Assembly (NCBI RefSeq): GCF_964340395.1
Contig: NC_135568.1
Span: 12,395,276 to 12,459,275, forward strand
Direction: 5' to 3'
DNA: 64,000 nt
Source of the DNA: Glandiceps talaboti
Taxonomy: Eukaryota > Hemichordata > Enteropneusta > Spengelidae
Position numbers and translations under genes: made by a program. Below, one piece after another: positions 10,148 to 31,794 of the stretch; position 1 is the first letter of the stretch; the number at the start of each line of letters is the position of its first letter. Below the pieces are notes generated by a model. It did no database searches. It was not told the DNA's origin and was given only the letters and a program-made list of their open reading frames with translations.

Positions 10148-12100
10148 AGGGTGACAAACGGCTCTCACAATCGAACCGACACATTACTATTATACTAAGT
10201 TAAATGCATATTGGAATTCATTCCCATACTGGGTAAAAAGGTTGCTTTGTCTTCGAGCAAGGATTTACAAACTATCTATCCCATAATTTAACGTGGCTTA
10301 ACCATACTTCGACTGTGGCCAAACTCATGCAAATAAGTGGAAGTCAACATGTGGTTCGAAACTAGTCCCCTCCCTTCTTCGTCCTGTGAAACGCGTACAC
10401 CGTGCCGTCTGCAAAAAAAGGATTAGTTCGAAACCTGAATGGCGTGTATTGAATGGAATGTACTAACTGTAAAAAATATTAATTATATTGTAGTGTAAGT
10501 AGACTGTGGTCTAAAGGTCTCTAAAATATCCATAACTTTTAAGTTGCCAGGTATTAAACCTTTGTAGGTATGAAAGTAAACAAGCACCGAATTTCTTTAC
10601 ATATTAAAACGTCACACCGACGTTCCGGTCATTTCACACGATACGAGAGACCTTCTTCAGGGACAAGCTCAAAACACAGACCACAGTTAAAAGTACACGA
10701 CGCGACGTGCACCGGTCAAGCCAGAAGTCCATAAAAACTGGGAAAGTACCACGTTCCATCAAGATCAACAATAGATATTTCAGAAATAACGTAACATTTT
10801 GTATATACAGCCTGTAGTTAAATCGTCATAATCACAGGTACTCGAATCAATGTGTAGAAAAAAATGTATTGTATATAAATAAGACACATACATATTATTT
10901 TTTTTAAATCATACACATTTATTCGAGTGCCTGTGGTCATAATAGTGTTAATATTGTCGAGTCTTGATTGTTTACAGCGACATCACGATTTCACCTAGTA
11001 CCGCCGGCAGATGTACATTCACGTGATGTGAGAAAGTGTCCACATGATAGCCTCATGCCGGTTCCTGCAACCTCCTGACATAGATACATTTAAAATGGTG
11101 TCAAATTATCCTTTCTGTGCATGCACCCATGAACTCGTGAAAGTAAATAAAACGAAATAATTGACGGGTATCTTTGACGTCAGATCTAACAAATCACATA
11201 TGACCGATTTCCAAACGTAAAGCTTGCGTGTGCCCTTTGTATAATGCGATGTATCAGGTGACAGGCATTCTGTAACACACCCGGTATAGTTCCTTCAATC
11301 ACTCGCAATAGATGGAAAAGTGTATAATGAAACTGAATAATAAAGCACCCCTACCTTTTTTCTCTTGTTATCTCGAAGTGGTCGATTGACGTTTTCCATG
11401 TTTGCTCAACGGCTAGTTTATCGTAGCGTGAAAGCCGCTTGGATAACTGGAAAGCCCGCAACGGTTCAGTGGTGGGTGTCGCCTCACTGCAGAGTAGCTA
11501 CTCCGCTCACTTCGCTCATTATGCACCAGGGCCACAGATATGTTAATGACAAACTTGTTCACATTGTCTTTCCTGTTATACAATTGTTAGTCAAAGTGAA
11601 AGTATTGACTCTGAACAATACGGTATCTGTCCATAAAAAGATATTTGACCCCAGTACATTACCCCCCCCCCCCCCCCATTCTATACAATATAATGATATA
11701 TTAGTACATACATTGACTTTTTTGGGGGAAACGACACCACACTAAATAATTTTTATTCGTTAGTGGTCTGAGTTTTCAGTGATGTACGTAAAGGGGGTCA
11801 AACGATGCATTCGCCAGCTGGTTCAGACCCCAGGTTCGGGACTCTGGTTGACCGACTAAAGTTATTACGTACTCTGTTCGGTTCCTATCGCATTGTCCAC
11901 TCACAGTCTCTCTATAAATACACTAGTCCTGTTTGCATACAGAGTAATCCGGGACTCGATTCTGACAATTGTCCCTCCTACATCACGGTCAAGTCAGCAA
12001 TATAGACTTGTGCACCGCCTGTAAGCAGGGCTATAAATACACCGACCAACTCAGAGTATCGACAGCTATTCAGTGTGTTTCAGTGCAATGTTGTGTATCT
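10148..12100. other. No gene recognised
   Basis: AT-rich sequence with a C-run at 11661-11677. Two TATA-like CTATAAATACAC motifs (11912 and 12030) have no following ORF that I can support. A partial foldback end at 12002-12034 is the reverse complement of part of the element at 28679-28769. Confidence 0.6.
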
Positions 12101-12127
12101 AGTACTCTCGGTTCCCATTAGACTCGA

Positions 12128-12221
12128 CTGTAAGATACGTCGTGACGTTTCGCCCTCACCGGCCTTCTCTGTTAGGGGTTGGCCGATGTTTGAGGGCGCC
12201 CCGTCACGGCGTACCTTACAT
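12128..12221. mobile_element. MITE-like foldback element
   Basis: The ends (12128-12158 and 12191-12221) are inverted repeats of about 31 bp with a few mismatches (TGTAAGATACGTCGTGACG against TGTAAGGTACGCCGTGACG, then CGCCCTCA on both). A direct repeat GGTTCCCATYAGA flanks the element at 12110 and 12226, the expected footprint of insertion or local duplication. Confidence 0.7.
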
Positions 12222-12788
12222 ACTAGGTTCCCATCAGAGTTAAAATCATAAACCCTGTTCACTAGAGGCGCAGACAAAACTATCACTATTTGGTTGGATC
12301 AATACACTCATTAGCCTATAGATCCATGGTTGTCTGAACTAAAAATAAACACATTCCGAAAGTATATGTATATCGAGTAATATAAGGTGTAAGACCCGCC
12401 CATGCGCACATAGGTGTCTGGTCTACTTCAGGCGCTCGACTCCTACAGGTGGGACTCGACTGGTGTGTCTTTAACACTTGCAATCATGCTACACAACATT
12501 CTTACAAGCGAAGCCAGGTCACGTGTTTCCCACAGGTCACAAGACATCACGGTTATTATACAATGGGCGTGTATATGCTCTCACCCTTCCTATACAATGG
12601 ATGGATAAGGGGAGATGCCAAGTCCCGATCATTAGCACAGTCTTGAATGTGACTTACTAGTACAAGTATTTACATTGACGTCATAATTTACTGGGGGTAA
12701 AATGGACTATTGAAAATTATAAGCTCCTGTTGTACACCAATATATATATATATCGCATGATCTACTAAGTATATGACACTGGCAGTAG

Positions 12789-12886
12789 TAGACCGTGAGA
12801 TACGTCGTTTTTCTCAGCCCTATTTGGCTTCTTGAACTGCGAGTCCTGGCTGATAGCATGGCACAAATATCGTATCTTACAGTCTA
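12789..12886. mobile_element. MITE-like foldback element, family member 1
   Basis: The terminal inverted repeats are TAGACCGTGAGATACG (12789) and CGTATCTTACAGTCTA (to 12886). The interior has CTGGCTGATAGCATGGCACA, which recurs in the element at 26291-26371 with one change, defining a small family. Confidence 0.7.
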
Positions 12887-12925
12887 TGGCAGGGGTTGTC
12901 GTCCACATGCACAACGCTAACGTTA

Positions 12926-12930
<5 letters not shown>

Positions 12931-12982
<52 letters not shown>
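12931..12982. repeat. (TG)n microsatellite
   Basis: A pure TG dinucleotide run of 26 units. Confidence 0.95.
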
Positions 12983-12983
<1 letters not shown>

Positions 12984-13474
12984 CGTGGCGTATTGAGAGA
13001 CTACGAGTACCAGGAAATTTCTTCAACAAAGCAGTCTTAAAAAGTGATGAAAACACTGAAAACTTTATTCCCAGTAACTGATCAACAATGAACCATTACA
13101 CAAAATAATATATCGCACTACAAAATAAAAATAAAATATTACGGAAATGTTGAAATTAAAAAAAAATGAACATTCATAGCTGATCAATCAGAAAACGACT
13201 TGCACTTTGATTTAACAAACACCAAAATGATAAACATGGATACAGGGTGTGGATGTTGTTTGATAATTTGTAATTTCTCTTTTAGAGGTTAAAGGTCACT
13301 TTTATAATTGATAAATAGCAGGTGCTAGTAAATAGTATGTCTTGTAGAATTTACCTACATAGATGTACATAAATGTATATACGGACGTTTTGTACTCGTA
13401 TTAAAATGAGGGGCGAAGACAATAGTTCAAAGTTGAATTTAAAAAAAAATTAACTGCTTTAGGCTAATAAAATA

Positions 13475-13775
13475 ATTGTGAGTTCCGATTACGCTCAATT
13501 TTAGAATAGGTGGGGTACTAGCGAGAATTTTTTTTCCATGTGTGTGTCTACTTCAGGTTTTCCATTGTTTTCCACATGGTCTCTGTGTTGTTTATTTCTT
13601 CCCAACAGATATACAGCCATTACAGACTGCAAGAACAGTTTTATATTGTCTTTTTAAGTTGATGTCAGGTTCCGCATACACAGTTTCTGGCGAGACTTCA
13701 CAATTTTCGAATATGTGAATAAAAGTTTAGGGTCGGCAGTGAAAAACTAGGTGGGGTCGGGTAACCTAACAAACA
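13475..13775 (+). repeat. 300-bp dispersed repeat, copy in + orientation
   Basis: Closely matches the reverse complement of 54090-54440 along its length. Shared anchors include TTTTAGAATAGGTGGGGTA, TGGTCTCTGTGTT, ACAGCCATTACAGA, TATTGTCTTTTTAAGTTGAT and TTTAGGGTCGG. There is no ORF; an unclassified interspersed repeat. Confidence 0.75.
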
Positions 13776-13810
13776 ATTTTTTCTAGACCTTAAAGTGTGC
13801 GTGCGTACGT

Positions 13811-13882
13811 GTATGTATGTATGTATGTATGTATGTATGTATGTATGTATGTATGTATGTATGTATGTATGTATGTATGTAT
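13811..13882. repeat. (GTAT)n microsatellite
   Basis: A tetranucleotide run of 18 units. Confidence 0.95.
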
Positions 13883-14424
13883 GGTGGGGGGTTGAACTGT
13901 TGATACTTCTGTTGTCAACTTTTTACAACAAAAGTTGAAGTTTCAACAGAAGAGTTTTTCCCCACTACATACACACCTTGTATTAATAGTACTACGCATT
14001 GACTTGAAGTTAATCGTATTCGTAGTAGTCTGAAACAATTATAAATCATGACAAATTAATAATTTAGAAGGAGTGGGGGTGCAGGGAGCTGAGACCTACT
14101 TAAGCAATTCATTTTTTTTCTATATATTGACTTCGCCCCTAACAACTGCTGTTATCGTTCGAACACTTTCACATGTCGGTACGTGTACTTAATATTGCAT
14201 TGTATCGTGAATTCGAGGTTGATTCAAATAGAATCGTGAGATATATAAATTGAAGGTTTTGGAGAACAGAAGAGAACGAACCAGTACGTGTTCAATTCTT
14301 GGCTATTTAGCCTATGCTAACTTCGAAACATTCACATATTTTATTCCCGGTTTTATAGACTTGGTTACCAGACTTGACATTGTTATTTGCCAGAACAACC
14401 AAGCATACAATTATGCCAAATAGC

Positions 14425-14634
14425 AAAGTGATATTAACTGCTAACCTAGGGAGTCCAGCATAAAACACACAGACGAAAATTTTTGATTGTCTCTTGATTA
14501 AACAAGGCGATCTACCTGAACTCAAATATAACAGGTTTATCGACCCATTCAACATCTTAAAGGACCAAGAAGCTAAGGATTGTCCAAAAACACTTTAACT
14601 TTGGAGTAGAAATATTTGGATATATACATATTCT
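14425..14634. repeat. 210-bp segment duplicated at 15347-15554 (copy 1)
   Basis: The segment is about 96% identical to 15347-15554 in the same orientation, with scattered substitutions and one small indel near 14596. On the minus strand both copies keep an open frame (NGSINLLYLSSGRSP..., then a hydrophobic part). The frame has no known domain and no start I trust, so I do not call a gene. Confidence 0.8.
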
Positions 14635-14642
14635 CCGCAACA

Positions 14643-14712
14643 TTGTTGAGTGGGCAAGTGAATAAACATTCAGACAATGTTGAGTGGGCAAGTGAATAAA
14701 CATTCAGACAAT
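14643..14712. repeat. Tandem duplication of about 38 bp
   Basis: GTTGAGTGGGCAAGTGAATA...CAGACAAT occurs twice head to tail, with no substitutions that I can see. Confidence 0.9.
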
Positions 14713-15346
14713 GGTTATTCTTAATTGTAGCTTAGTTAAGCGGCTAATAGACATTGTTCAACTATAACGACATTTGAGCTTCTCAAAACAAAAATAAAAA
14801 GCAGCGGAGCTATTTCGACCGCTAGGACGCTTGTTATTTTTGAGGATGCATAATTTTATATCACCTGCTTCATTGCAAATTAGTGAACCCCTTAATCTGA
14901 CTTTCTAAAGTTGTCTTGGCTTCAAACAAAATATTTTAGACAAAGGCATGACAGAACTGTTTCTACGATTCCAATCGAAAAGACATAAGACATTCCAAAG
15001 ATTTACTTAAAAATGCTGCATGCTGTATAAAAATGGCGGGGAAATTTGGCGGGAAAAATGCTTGGTACTCACGATTTTTAAAAAATGTGTACAAAATAAT
15101 ATGGATTGATATGCATTCACTCTTCTATAACAAACAATTGTATTTTTAAATAATAAAATTTGGCATAAGCAGCAACGAAATATTTTACAATATAAATTAT
15201 ATACAATCATTCTAGGCCATAATAGCCTGGGTACATGTCAGAACAGAAGTGGATAGCGTTATCTTGTTACAAGTAGGGCACAAAATATAACATTTACATC
15301 ACTATAATATACATCATTACTATATTCGAGTTCTCACAACACTACC

Positions 15347-15554
15347 AAAGTGATATTAACTGCTAACCTAGGGAGTCCAGCATAAAACACGCAGACGAAA
15401 ATTTTTGATAGTTTCTTGATTAAAAAAGGCGATCTACCTGAACTCAAATATAACAGGTTTATCGACCCATTAAACATCTTAAAGGACCAAGAAGCTAAGG
15501 ATTGTCCAAAAACACTAACTCTGGAGTAGAAATATTTGGATATATACTTATTCT
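15347..15554. repeat. Duplicated segment, copy 2
   Basis: Partner of 14425-14634. Its minus-strand frame extends upstream to an ATG at about 15720 (128 codons, hydrophobic), but no splice signals or family match support a gene. Confidence 0.8.
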
Positions 15555-16092
15555 TGAGAATAATGAATACATTTTCGAAACTGCATAAACTACAGACAAC
15601 GTTGTGCCTGTCTTTGACTAAATCCATTAGACAACGATAAATTAAAAAAACAAACAAGACTAGATCGGCAAAAGAAAGGATTACTACAGCTTCTACAGCA
15701 TTACAATTTTCTCCCGCCAAAATTTAGTTGCAAAATCACCGAAATATTCAATAAATATATTTGATTGCAATTGCAACAGACATTTCTGACAGTTACAGGT
15801 AAACGTCACAGTCACTAATGGAAATAGAAACTGGAATTCGCAAAGGGAGTATGGAAAGTGGTCAGTCAATATTAACCTCTGACCTTTGACCCGGTGATAA
15901 GCATGAGCTCTACGAGTCTATGAGTTAGTACACCAGGAAAACGAAATAATTGTATCAATATTATCGCCTGCGACAAGCTATTGATTTGGAAGACTTAACA
16001 TCTGAGTTCAGTATCATCAGCATGGTGACACCAGGAATGTTAAAAAAATAAAGTATAACAATCACCAGGTGCGCATGTGCAAAACCCATGTC

Positions 16093-16098
16093 TTTATT
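16093..16098 (-). terminator. Candidate poly(A) signal of the SLC34 gene
   Basis: AATAAA on the minus strand, about 250 nt after the SLC34 stop codon; no closer canonical hexamer was noted. Confidence 0.45.
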
Positions 16099-16347
16099 TC
16101 AGCAGGTATTTCAACTTTGGAAATGTTAATAGCAAAAACTGAGTAAAAAGGGAGACAAAAACAAATTTTATCCCAAAAATATGGCTGGGTTAATTGGATA
16201 AAATGTACTTTGGCATGGCTAGCAATGGTTTGTGTTATAAAGATGTAAACATAGTCAGAACTAGTTGTGACTTGTATTGAAATGCAGTTTGAATATGCAC
16301 ATTATTAAGAACCAGTAGCCCTACAAGTAAATATTTTTCATATTCAC

Positions 16348-24471
<8,124 letters not shown>

Positions 24472-25420
24472 CTTTGGCACCGTGAACGAACAGATATCTC
24501 ATACGGTAGGGACTGCTCTGTAACTTGGGAATGGTTTCTTTCACTCGCGCTCTTTCCACGGAGTGGCCGGTGGTGTCATATATGTACACTTTCTATTGTA
24601 AGGAGGACAGCGATTTGCATCATAATTAACACGTGGACCTCATGTCTCCAGTCAAATTGAGCACGTGAAAAGGTGAAGCTGTCCTTGAACATTTCGTCTC
24701 CTTTGTTTAAAGAGTTATCCTCTGTAATCGGTCACGTTCACGTTCAACTTACCATCTGTCAAAATGACAAATTAGACAATGTCATGGTGGCCCTGCAGAA
24801 TTGCCCTTCACGACCATTAATACAGTTTGTTCATTGGAAGTGGCGATACGGATCAAAGTCAGTATAAAGTTAAACAATTTAATCAATGAAACAACTTTTA
24901 GTATGTTTTTCTCCCAGTAAAAAATAAAGTGTGGAACAACATAAACCAAGGCCGTTTTTGTCACTAAATAAATAAATAACAAAAACTGACAAATGTGTAT
25001 AAAGAGTGTGTTATCGTACATGTATACAAAAAGTGATTTGTAAACAAACGGTAAACTCAAGTGATCATAAAAAAACCGTAAGAAATCAAAACAATTTATG
25101 CATATTCCTGTTTGACTGAACGCTCCCGGATATTCGCGAAGACGTTGCCACGTATCCTGTCAGATAAGTTGTGTTTACCGAGTTTATTTACAAACCAGTT
25201 CCTTGCGCACAATAATTATCAAGCTTACGTTTATTATGTACTTATTTTTGCAAGCGTTTAGTTACAAACCCTGACTTGGTCTATGTTGTTTTTCAAAATA
25301 GAAAACAACAGCGAAGTCGTATTATTGATCCATGAGCCCCCAAAAATATATACCGAAGTGGTCACTCATATGGTCAATATACAACTATGGAATAGAGGTC
25401 CATATACTACATATACATTA

Positions 25421-25643
<223 letters not shown>

Positions 25644-26290
25644 GGAAATAGTTATCATGACCTCATTACGTACGCGTAGTTCCTTCAACAGGTGGTTGAA
25701 CACCATATTTCCATTTTATTTCCCCAAGTACTTCGCTTCAAAGTTTAGGTTAACTTTATTTATCTATATTATCATTCCAAACACAGGTTTTGTGAATCTT
25801 ACTCTGCATGATAAAACAAGTTGCATAACTACTACATGTAGGCTTTGTATTTCCTTGGCATTGTCAAGGTTATGAACCCTGCATTTATAATTACGAACCA
25901 TGAAACTACCGAAAGGGACGCTAATTTGAATTGTAAATTTTACCCGATTTTGCTGATGTGTCAAAAGGGATATCAAAAGTTATTTAAACACAATAAGAGG
26001 TGTTATGTAGAGTAACTATTGAATGGAATACTGACTCAGATAGAATCGATGTAGAATGACAGATATGACAATTATTACGCAGTGAGTTCAGACCTTGTCT
26101 ACTGATGAGAATATTAGGATAATTCAGGAATGGTTAAACTAAACTAAAGCAAAAATTACAACGATAATATTCTGATCACGTGACAAAATATCTAAACTGA
26201 CAACAAGTGATACTAATACTTAACAGAGTAATTTAACATAGCGGTCAAACAGCTAAAACAAACAAATATCTCCAGGCAAGGATACAACGA

Positions 26291-26371
26291 TAGACTGAAA
26301 AATACGTCGTGTTCAGGGTTCAGTGTTCCAGTGCTGGCTGATAGCGTGGCACAAATCTATCTCACAGACTA
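26291..26371. mobile_element. MITE-like foldback element, family member 2
   Basis: Starts TAGACTGAAAAATACG and ends CTATCTCACAGACTA; the interior GCTGGCTGATAGCGTGGCAC matches the element at 12789-12886. Confidence 0.6.
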
Positions 26372-28014
26372 ATACGACGGATGACATCGTATCAATATCG
26401 GGTATCGTTTACAATTCAAACAAGTGTCCCTTTCGATCGCTTGTTTAGTTTTTTTTAATTGTAAATTCATGTTATATAATCACCAATTTATGCTAATTAT
26501 CGCATTAATTTAAATGGCATTATTTTTGGGTCATTCGTTTTCCACACAATACCTATTCCTGACTGTGGATTTTTCATTAATTCCACACAGAATACCAGTA
26601 CACACACATTAAAATACATGTATTTTGTAAAGGCATTAACTTAATGATCGTCATTCAACAGTTAGGAACCCGCTATAGTACTACTAATAATATGTTTATC
26701 GGAGACATGTAATCACAACAAGACAAGTCGAAACAAGGAATTACTACGGCCAACAAGTCACTACAGTCAGTGTACAATATATACAGGTAACACTGTTGAA
26801 AGAAAAAAAAGCAGAGTACATCCATTACAATAGTAGAATACATTAGTGTATAATGTGACATTATACTTTAGGTTTGTACATACAATACATCACATCTTCT
26901 GTTGAAGGCCTTTGAACAAATTTTGAACCGATCGAGTCTTGGTTGTTTAGTCATTGAACAAATCAGTTGCAGTTCCGCTATGTTACTTCGTTACCAAATT
27001 TCTACGAGAGGTAGAACGTGACACCACGAAGTGACAGGGTCCATGTTAATCTGGTTTAGTGTGCTACTGGCATACATACAACAAGACACTCAAAGATATA
27101 TCTTCTCAACAAGTAACAGTTACAGTACTCATTCGCAATCCTCTTGACTAGCTTTCAGCTTACCCAAGCTTATCCGAACACAAGCGTGGCCGAGAGCTGA
27201 AGCCATAAATCCTGAACCACCAAACAAGTGTTTTGAAGTTAAATCATATTATCCTAACAACCGTTTATACTCTTATTAACAAATCATCTATAGGCATGGC
27301 GGAAACTTTTAAAATATACAATTGTTTGTAAATAAAATAAGAATCTTACTCGCCATTGCTCTGAAATATACTTTATTGGGATGGAGGAAGTTCTGGATGA
27401 AGTTACAAATCTACATATATCATAATTACAGATTGAACTGTATATTGTATAGTTTCCTAGCCACGTCAACGCAAGCCACGCTAATGCAATCACATACAAG
27501 AATCTCTTAGTTGTCTGCATGGAAGTAGAACCCCTACTTCCATGGTTGTCTGTGATGCACTATGATGTAGCGAATGAGTGCTGTAACTGTTACATGTACT
27601 ATTGTTTCTACCTCGCTTATTATATTTAGTACGAACAATGATATATCAACAAAGACTACCTGGGCATTGTTATCAGTAACTATATATTCATCTGGATGCA
27701 CACCACGCCCGAGTTCTCTTTTGTTTCGAGTTATCGAATTGTTCGATTGAAAAGGTTTTTCTTCGTTTACTATTGTTCTAAAGTAAATGATAACTTTATA
27801 AATTGTACCTGGCTAATTCACAGTCGTGATAATCACATACCATTATGTTTAATTTCTATTCTTTGCAGGGTTTGTAAAATTCCCGCCAAAAAAAATCAAC
27901 AACTTGCATTGCATGGTTCAATCTTTTTTTTTTTTTTTTTTTGCAAAGGTAAACTGACGTGCCTCTAAATACAACACTGTTACATGTGGTGATTTACGAT
28001 GACTGGTTAGTACC

Positions 28015-28330
28015 ACTGGGTGATTTTGAATTTCCGACGTTTTCACTTTGTATTTCTCAGTTGATTTTTCGATTTCCAATATTTTTGCTTTTGAATTTAA
28101 TTCTCTATTGATTTTCAATTTCCAAAAAACTGCAAATGTGTACACGACGTTCTCACTTTGTATTTATCAGTCGATTCCTCAATTTTCAACACTTTTACCA
28201 GGGCCTTGATATTTTCTTTTGAATTTCTCAATTGATTCCCAATTTCAAATATTTTCACTTTGCATTTTTCAGTTGATTTTCAATTTCCAAATCTGCGAAT
28301 GTGTAAAATACAAAATCGACGTGGAAATTC
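28015..28330. repeat. Diverged tandem repeat, TTTCACTTTGTATTT motif
   Basis: The block TTTTCACTTTGTATTTCTCAG followed by TTGATTTTC-AATTTCCAA recurs about four times with drift. Non-coding. Confidence 0.6.
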
Positions 28331-28678
28331 AAAATTCACCATGAAATAATTTGTGATGTTCCAAACGCCCGACACACGTCATCAAAGTGATTTGTATTCT
28401 AATAATCTAGAATACCAATTAGGCATGCATGACTGATAACAATAATTAAATAACGACCAGTTACGTGTGCATATACTGGGATCATATATGATTTACAAGA
28501 CGAGATAATGCATCAACTCGAAGACCTAAAGTTCGGGATTTGTTCTAGTTTTGAACGTCTGCCCAGGTTTTGAGGCAGGCTTCAGAACATTCCCATTACA
28601 CTAACGCCAACTCTCTACATACACACCAACAACACCAACGTATTGCTGAACTTTCTTGATCTTGGGCTCAGACTACTA

Positions 28679-28769
28679 TAGTCCTGCTTGCAGACGGTGC
28701 ACAGGTCTAGATTACTGACATGACCCTGGAGGAGAAGGAAGGGGCGACTTACGTATGCAAGCAGGACTA
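28679..28769. mobile_element. MITE-like foldback element (TAGTCCTGCTTGC family)
   Basis: The arms TAGTCCTGCTTGCAGACG and CGTATGCAAGCAGGACTA are inverted repeats with one mismatch over 18 bp. A partial relative lies at 12002-12034. A diverged pair of the same ends occurs at 2594-2607 and 2758-2772 in intron 1 of the + gene. Confidence 0.7.
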
Positions 28770-29438
28770 AGACCACTATATCTTTTCACATGCTTTTAGT
28801 GGTCTGAGACGGGCTTTTACAACACTGTTTAACCAGTCTAGAAGACACGACTTGTAACACCATGCTATAAAAAACACACACTGAACAGCAAGACATGTCT
28901 GACCCTGCTACCTGTGTATATATGTTCATTTACCATGTAGCGTCATGTGGACGGAGAATACGTGCGTATATACCTGCACAATAGTAACGACATACTTCAA
29001 AATGCCTTCTATTTGAACAGTTTCCGTTAAGTCCACGTGTGTCGTCGTGTACACACCGTGCAAGACCCACTCATTGATAAAGTGACTAACCTCTGTGTAG
29101 TGTTCATAGAATGTCGACTGTCTTCACCCTTCTCGTAAATGGAACATTTATGTACATTTTTGATATGTAAATAAGATGACGTCAGGTCGCATCTGTTTGT
29201 CTTTTGTTCCATCTACTGTAGTCAGACGACTTTTACAAATCGACGAATGAAATGGTTCAACCATAACATTTGTTGAAAAAATGACAGTTGGACCATGCAG
29301 TTCTAAATGATATTGCGTTGACTGCACATTGACTTTCCCTCTCCAACGTCCAAGCTTGCATGTTGAATGTCAAAATTCGATTAGATCTTGTCCAGTTTGA
29401 CGAACATCATCATCAAGCTAGATACAGATTCATCTATT

Positions 29439-29505
29439 GTATGTATGTATGTATGTATGTATGTATGTATGTATGTATGTATGTATGTATGTATGTATGT
29501 ATGTA

Positions 29506-29542
<37 letters not shown>

Positions 29543-29559
29543 ATGTATGTATGTATGTA

Positions 29560-29608
<49 letters not shown>

Positions 29609-29663
29609 ATGTATGTATGTATGTATGTATGTATGTATGTATGTATGTATGTATGTATGTATG
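29439..29663. repeat. Compound (TATG)n/(TG)n microsatellite
   Basis: TATG blocks alternate with two TG blocks. The Tyr-Val-Cys-Met and His-Thr-Tyr-Ile frames are artefacts. Confidence 0.95.
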
Positions 29664-31135
29664 AATGAATGAGTACAATTCAACCTACACTGGCTGTACA
29701 GTATTATGAGTAAGTCATGAATGTTTAAACAGAACAGTTTCAAAAAAAACCTCTCCAGTTGCAACTTCAACAGCCCTAATAAAATATATAACAAAGTCCG
29801 TGACGGTTACAGACTGTCTCTGATTTGCTCATTTCTATTGGCAGTGACATCTCCATAGACACTCTAGGAAACGAGTAGAATTTAGAGCTAGGGCAGGTGA
29901 GGAGAAAATACTTTGGTCAAATTGTTTTTTCCGCAGCCCTTTCACGCTCTCAAAATATGTCATGCCATCCACCCCAAAATGAACCCAAAACTGTCATACT
30001 CCCCAAGTCTTGCCAAGGCTACACAGACTGTTATAAGCGCAATTATGTGCCCCCACCACACACACACTTCCCGCATTTTGGAGATGTATGGCATACTGCA
30101 TACGACTAAATTCTATGCTTCTATCATCTCTAGTTCCTTAGCAACAGGGCAGTGAATGTGAGGTACTAAAGCAGAAAAAAGTAAGTTTTCAAAAATTGAT
30201 GACAGTGATGTGACCTCTTTTTTATTTCCTTTGGTATCTGTACATAAGAGCTTTTTGATAATAAAATAATATAAAATTGATATTATTACAATGTATATGA
30301 ATAATCCCGTGCGAAAGACTGACACATGAAACAATTGTATCAATTCTAACTTTTGTTCTGCACAGCTTACTTTGTTACGCTGCATTACATCACCAAGCAT
30401 TCCAGTGTAAGCTATCGATCCAGCTATCAAAGATAGGAAGGAACACATTGTATATTTTAAATGGTTTTCACCATTATTTACTGACAAACAGTCTTTTCAA
30501 AATACGTCATCAGTTATTTCCCACGAACCTACCTGCAACTACCTCATTATCGGCATTTAAAAAAAGAAAAATTGTTGAACGTTTTTACCTTTTCGGATGT
30601 ACGTATGCCTGGGTCGTTATTCACTGAAGCTTGTTTCATTACAGCAGTTCATCAATTTGTCAAAACATATGTTTTTTTCAGTAGAATAAATTTTCTCTAT
30701 ACAGTTGACTCCTGTATGTATGCGACCAATGCCCCCCCCCCCCCGCCCCGGCACATGCCCATACTTATTCGGGTATTGTAAGCTTGCTATGATAAACAGT
30801 GTACGTACTAAACGACCAACAACGTTTATTTGAACCCCAGGCAATGTATGTCCTCGCAAACCAGAGGTGATATTTTCTCCATGACACTGCGAAATATTAA
30901 TGTTTTTTGGGGTTTTTAATTTAGACCATTTCATATGGGTGTATGCGATAAGGTTTATTAATCAATATTTTACCGTAGACCCCTAGTTATACTTTCACGC
31001 ATGCAATCTTCCATGTCGAACTGTAGTTCGAAATCCCAGCATATATTTATGCCTCACACACGGATCAGTGTTTGGCCCTTGATTTGTTTCAGAATGGGAC
31101 CAGTTGTGACTTCCTCATAGTCTCGTACGTATTGG

Positions 31136-31440
31136 ACATTATTGAATCATCTATGGGTAGACATTTTGTGTCGTAGTACATATAGTATGATGCTATATAT
31201 GCAATCAAATTGATTTTTGGGTCCGCACTCAAAAATCACCCCCCCATGAATCACGATTTTAACTGATTACTCTACTACTTATACAAATGTAGATAAAATA
31301 GATCTCTAATTGACATGTATAACTATGCCTAATTATTGGTATTTTAACAGTTTTCAGTGAATATATTATTTAGTAGCTTCTATTGACCCAGCCAAACACT
31401 TTGATACGAGTTGTCAAAAAATCTAACAGTGGCGATATAC
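31136..31440 (+). repeat. Dispersed repeat (ATTGATTTTTGGGTCC family), copy 1
   Basis: TATTGAATCATCTATGGGTA, then ATCAAATTGATTTTTGGGTC, then CTAATTATTGGTATTTTAACA and TTCAGTGAATATATT recur at 37946-38070, 42324-42660 and, reversed, 55440-55690. Confidence 0.7.
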
Positions 31441-31794
31441 AATATACAATGCATTTTTTTATTAAAAATTCAAATTAAGTAGTACACATTTCTCATCTAT
31501 ATGGCAACCTTAATTAAAAGTGTCTTTTCGTCTTGATGAATATGTGGTCTCAGTTATACATCACATGTACATGTAGTTTAACTCTACCCATAAATGACAA
31601 CACCACAGCCTCGGACGGATGTTTTGGCTAAGACACTTCACAGACAATGAAGAGATGGCGATGAATACTACTACACGCATGATGAATACAATCAGACATT
31701 GCAGATATTTTCTATCGTGGTACTTTGTATATTTACTTGTTGATGTAGTCGGTTTGACGTGATTAAGATTGCCGACGCAGATTTACTCTAGAGC

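Noticed and set aside
29360-29794. Tyr-Val-Cys-Met and His-Thr-Tyr-Ile repeat proteins
   Set aside because: Translations of a TATG/TG microsatellite.
30113-30487. Membrane-protein-like - strand ORF
   Set aside because: One hydrophobic stretch only, no start context, splice signals or family match.
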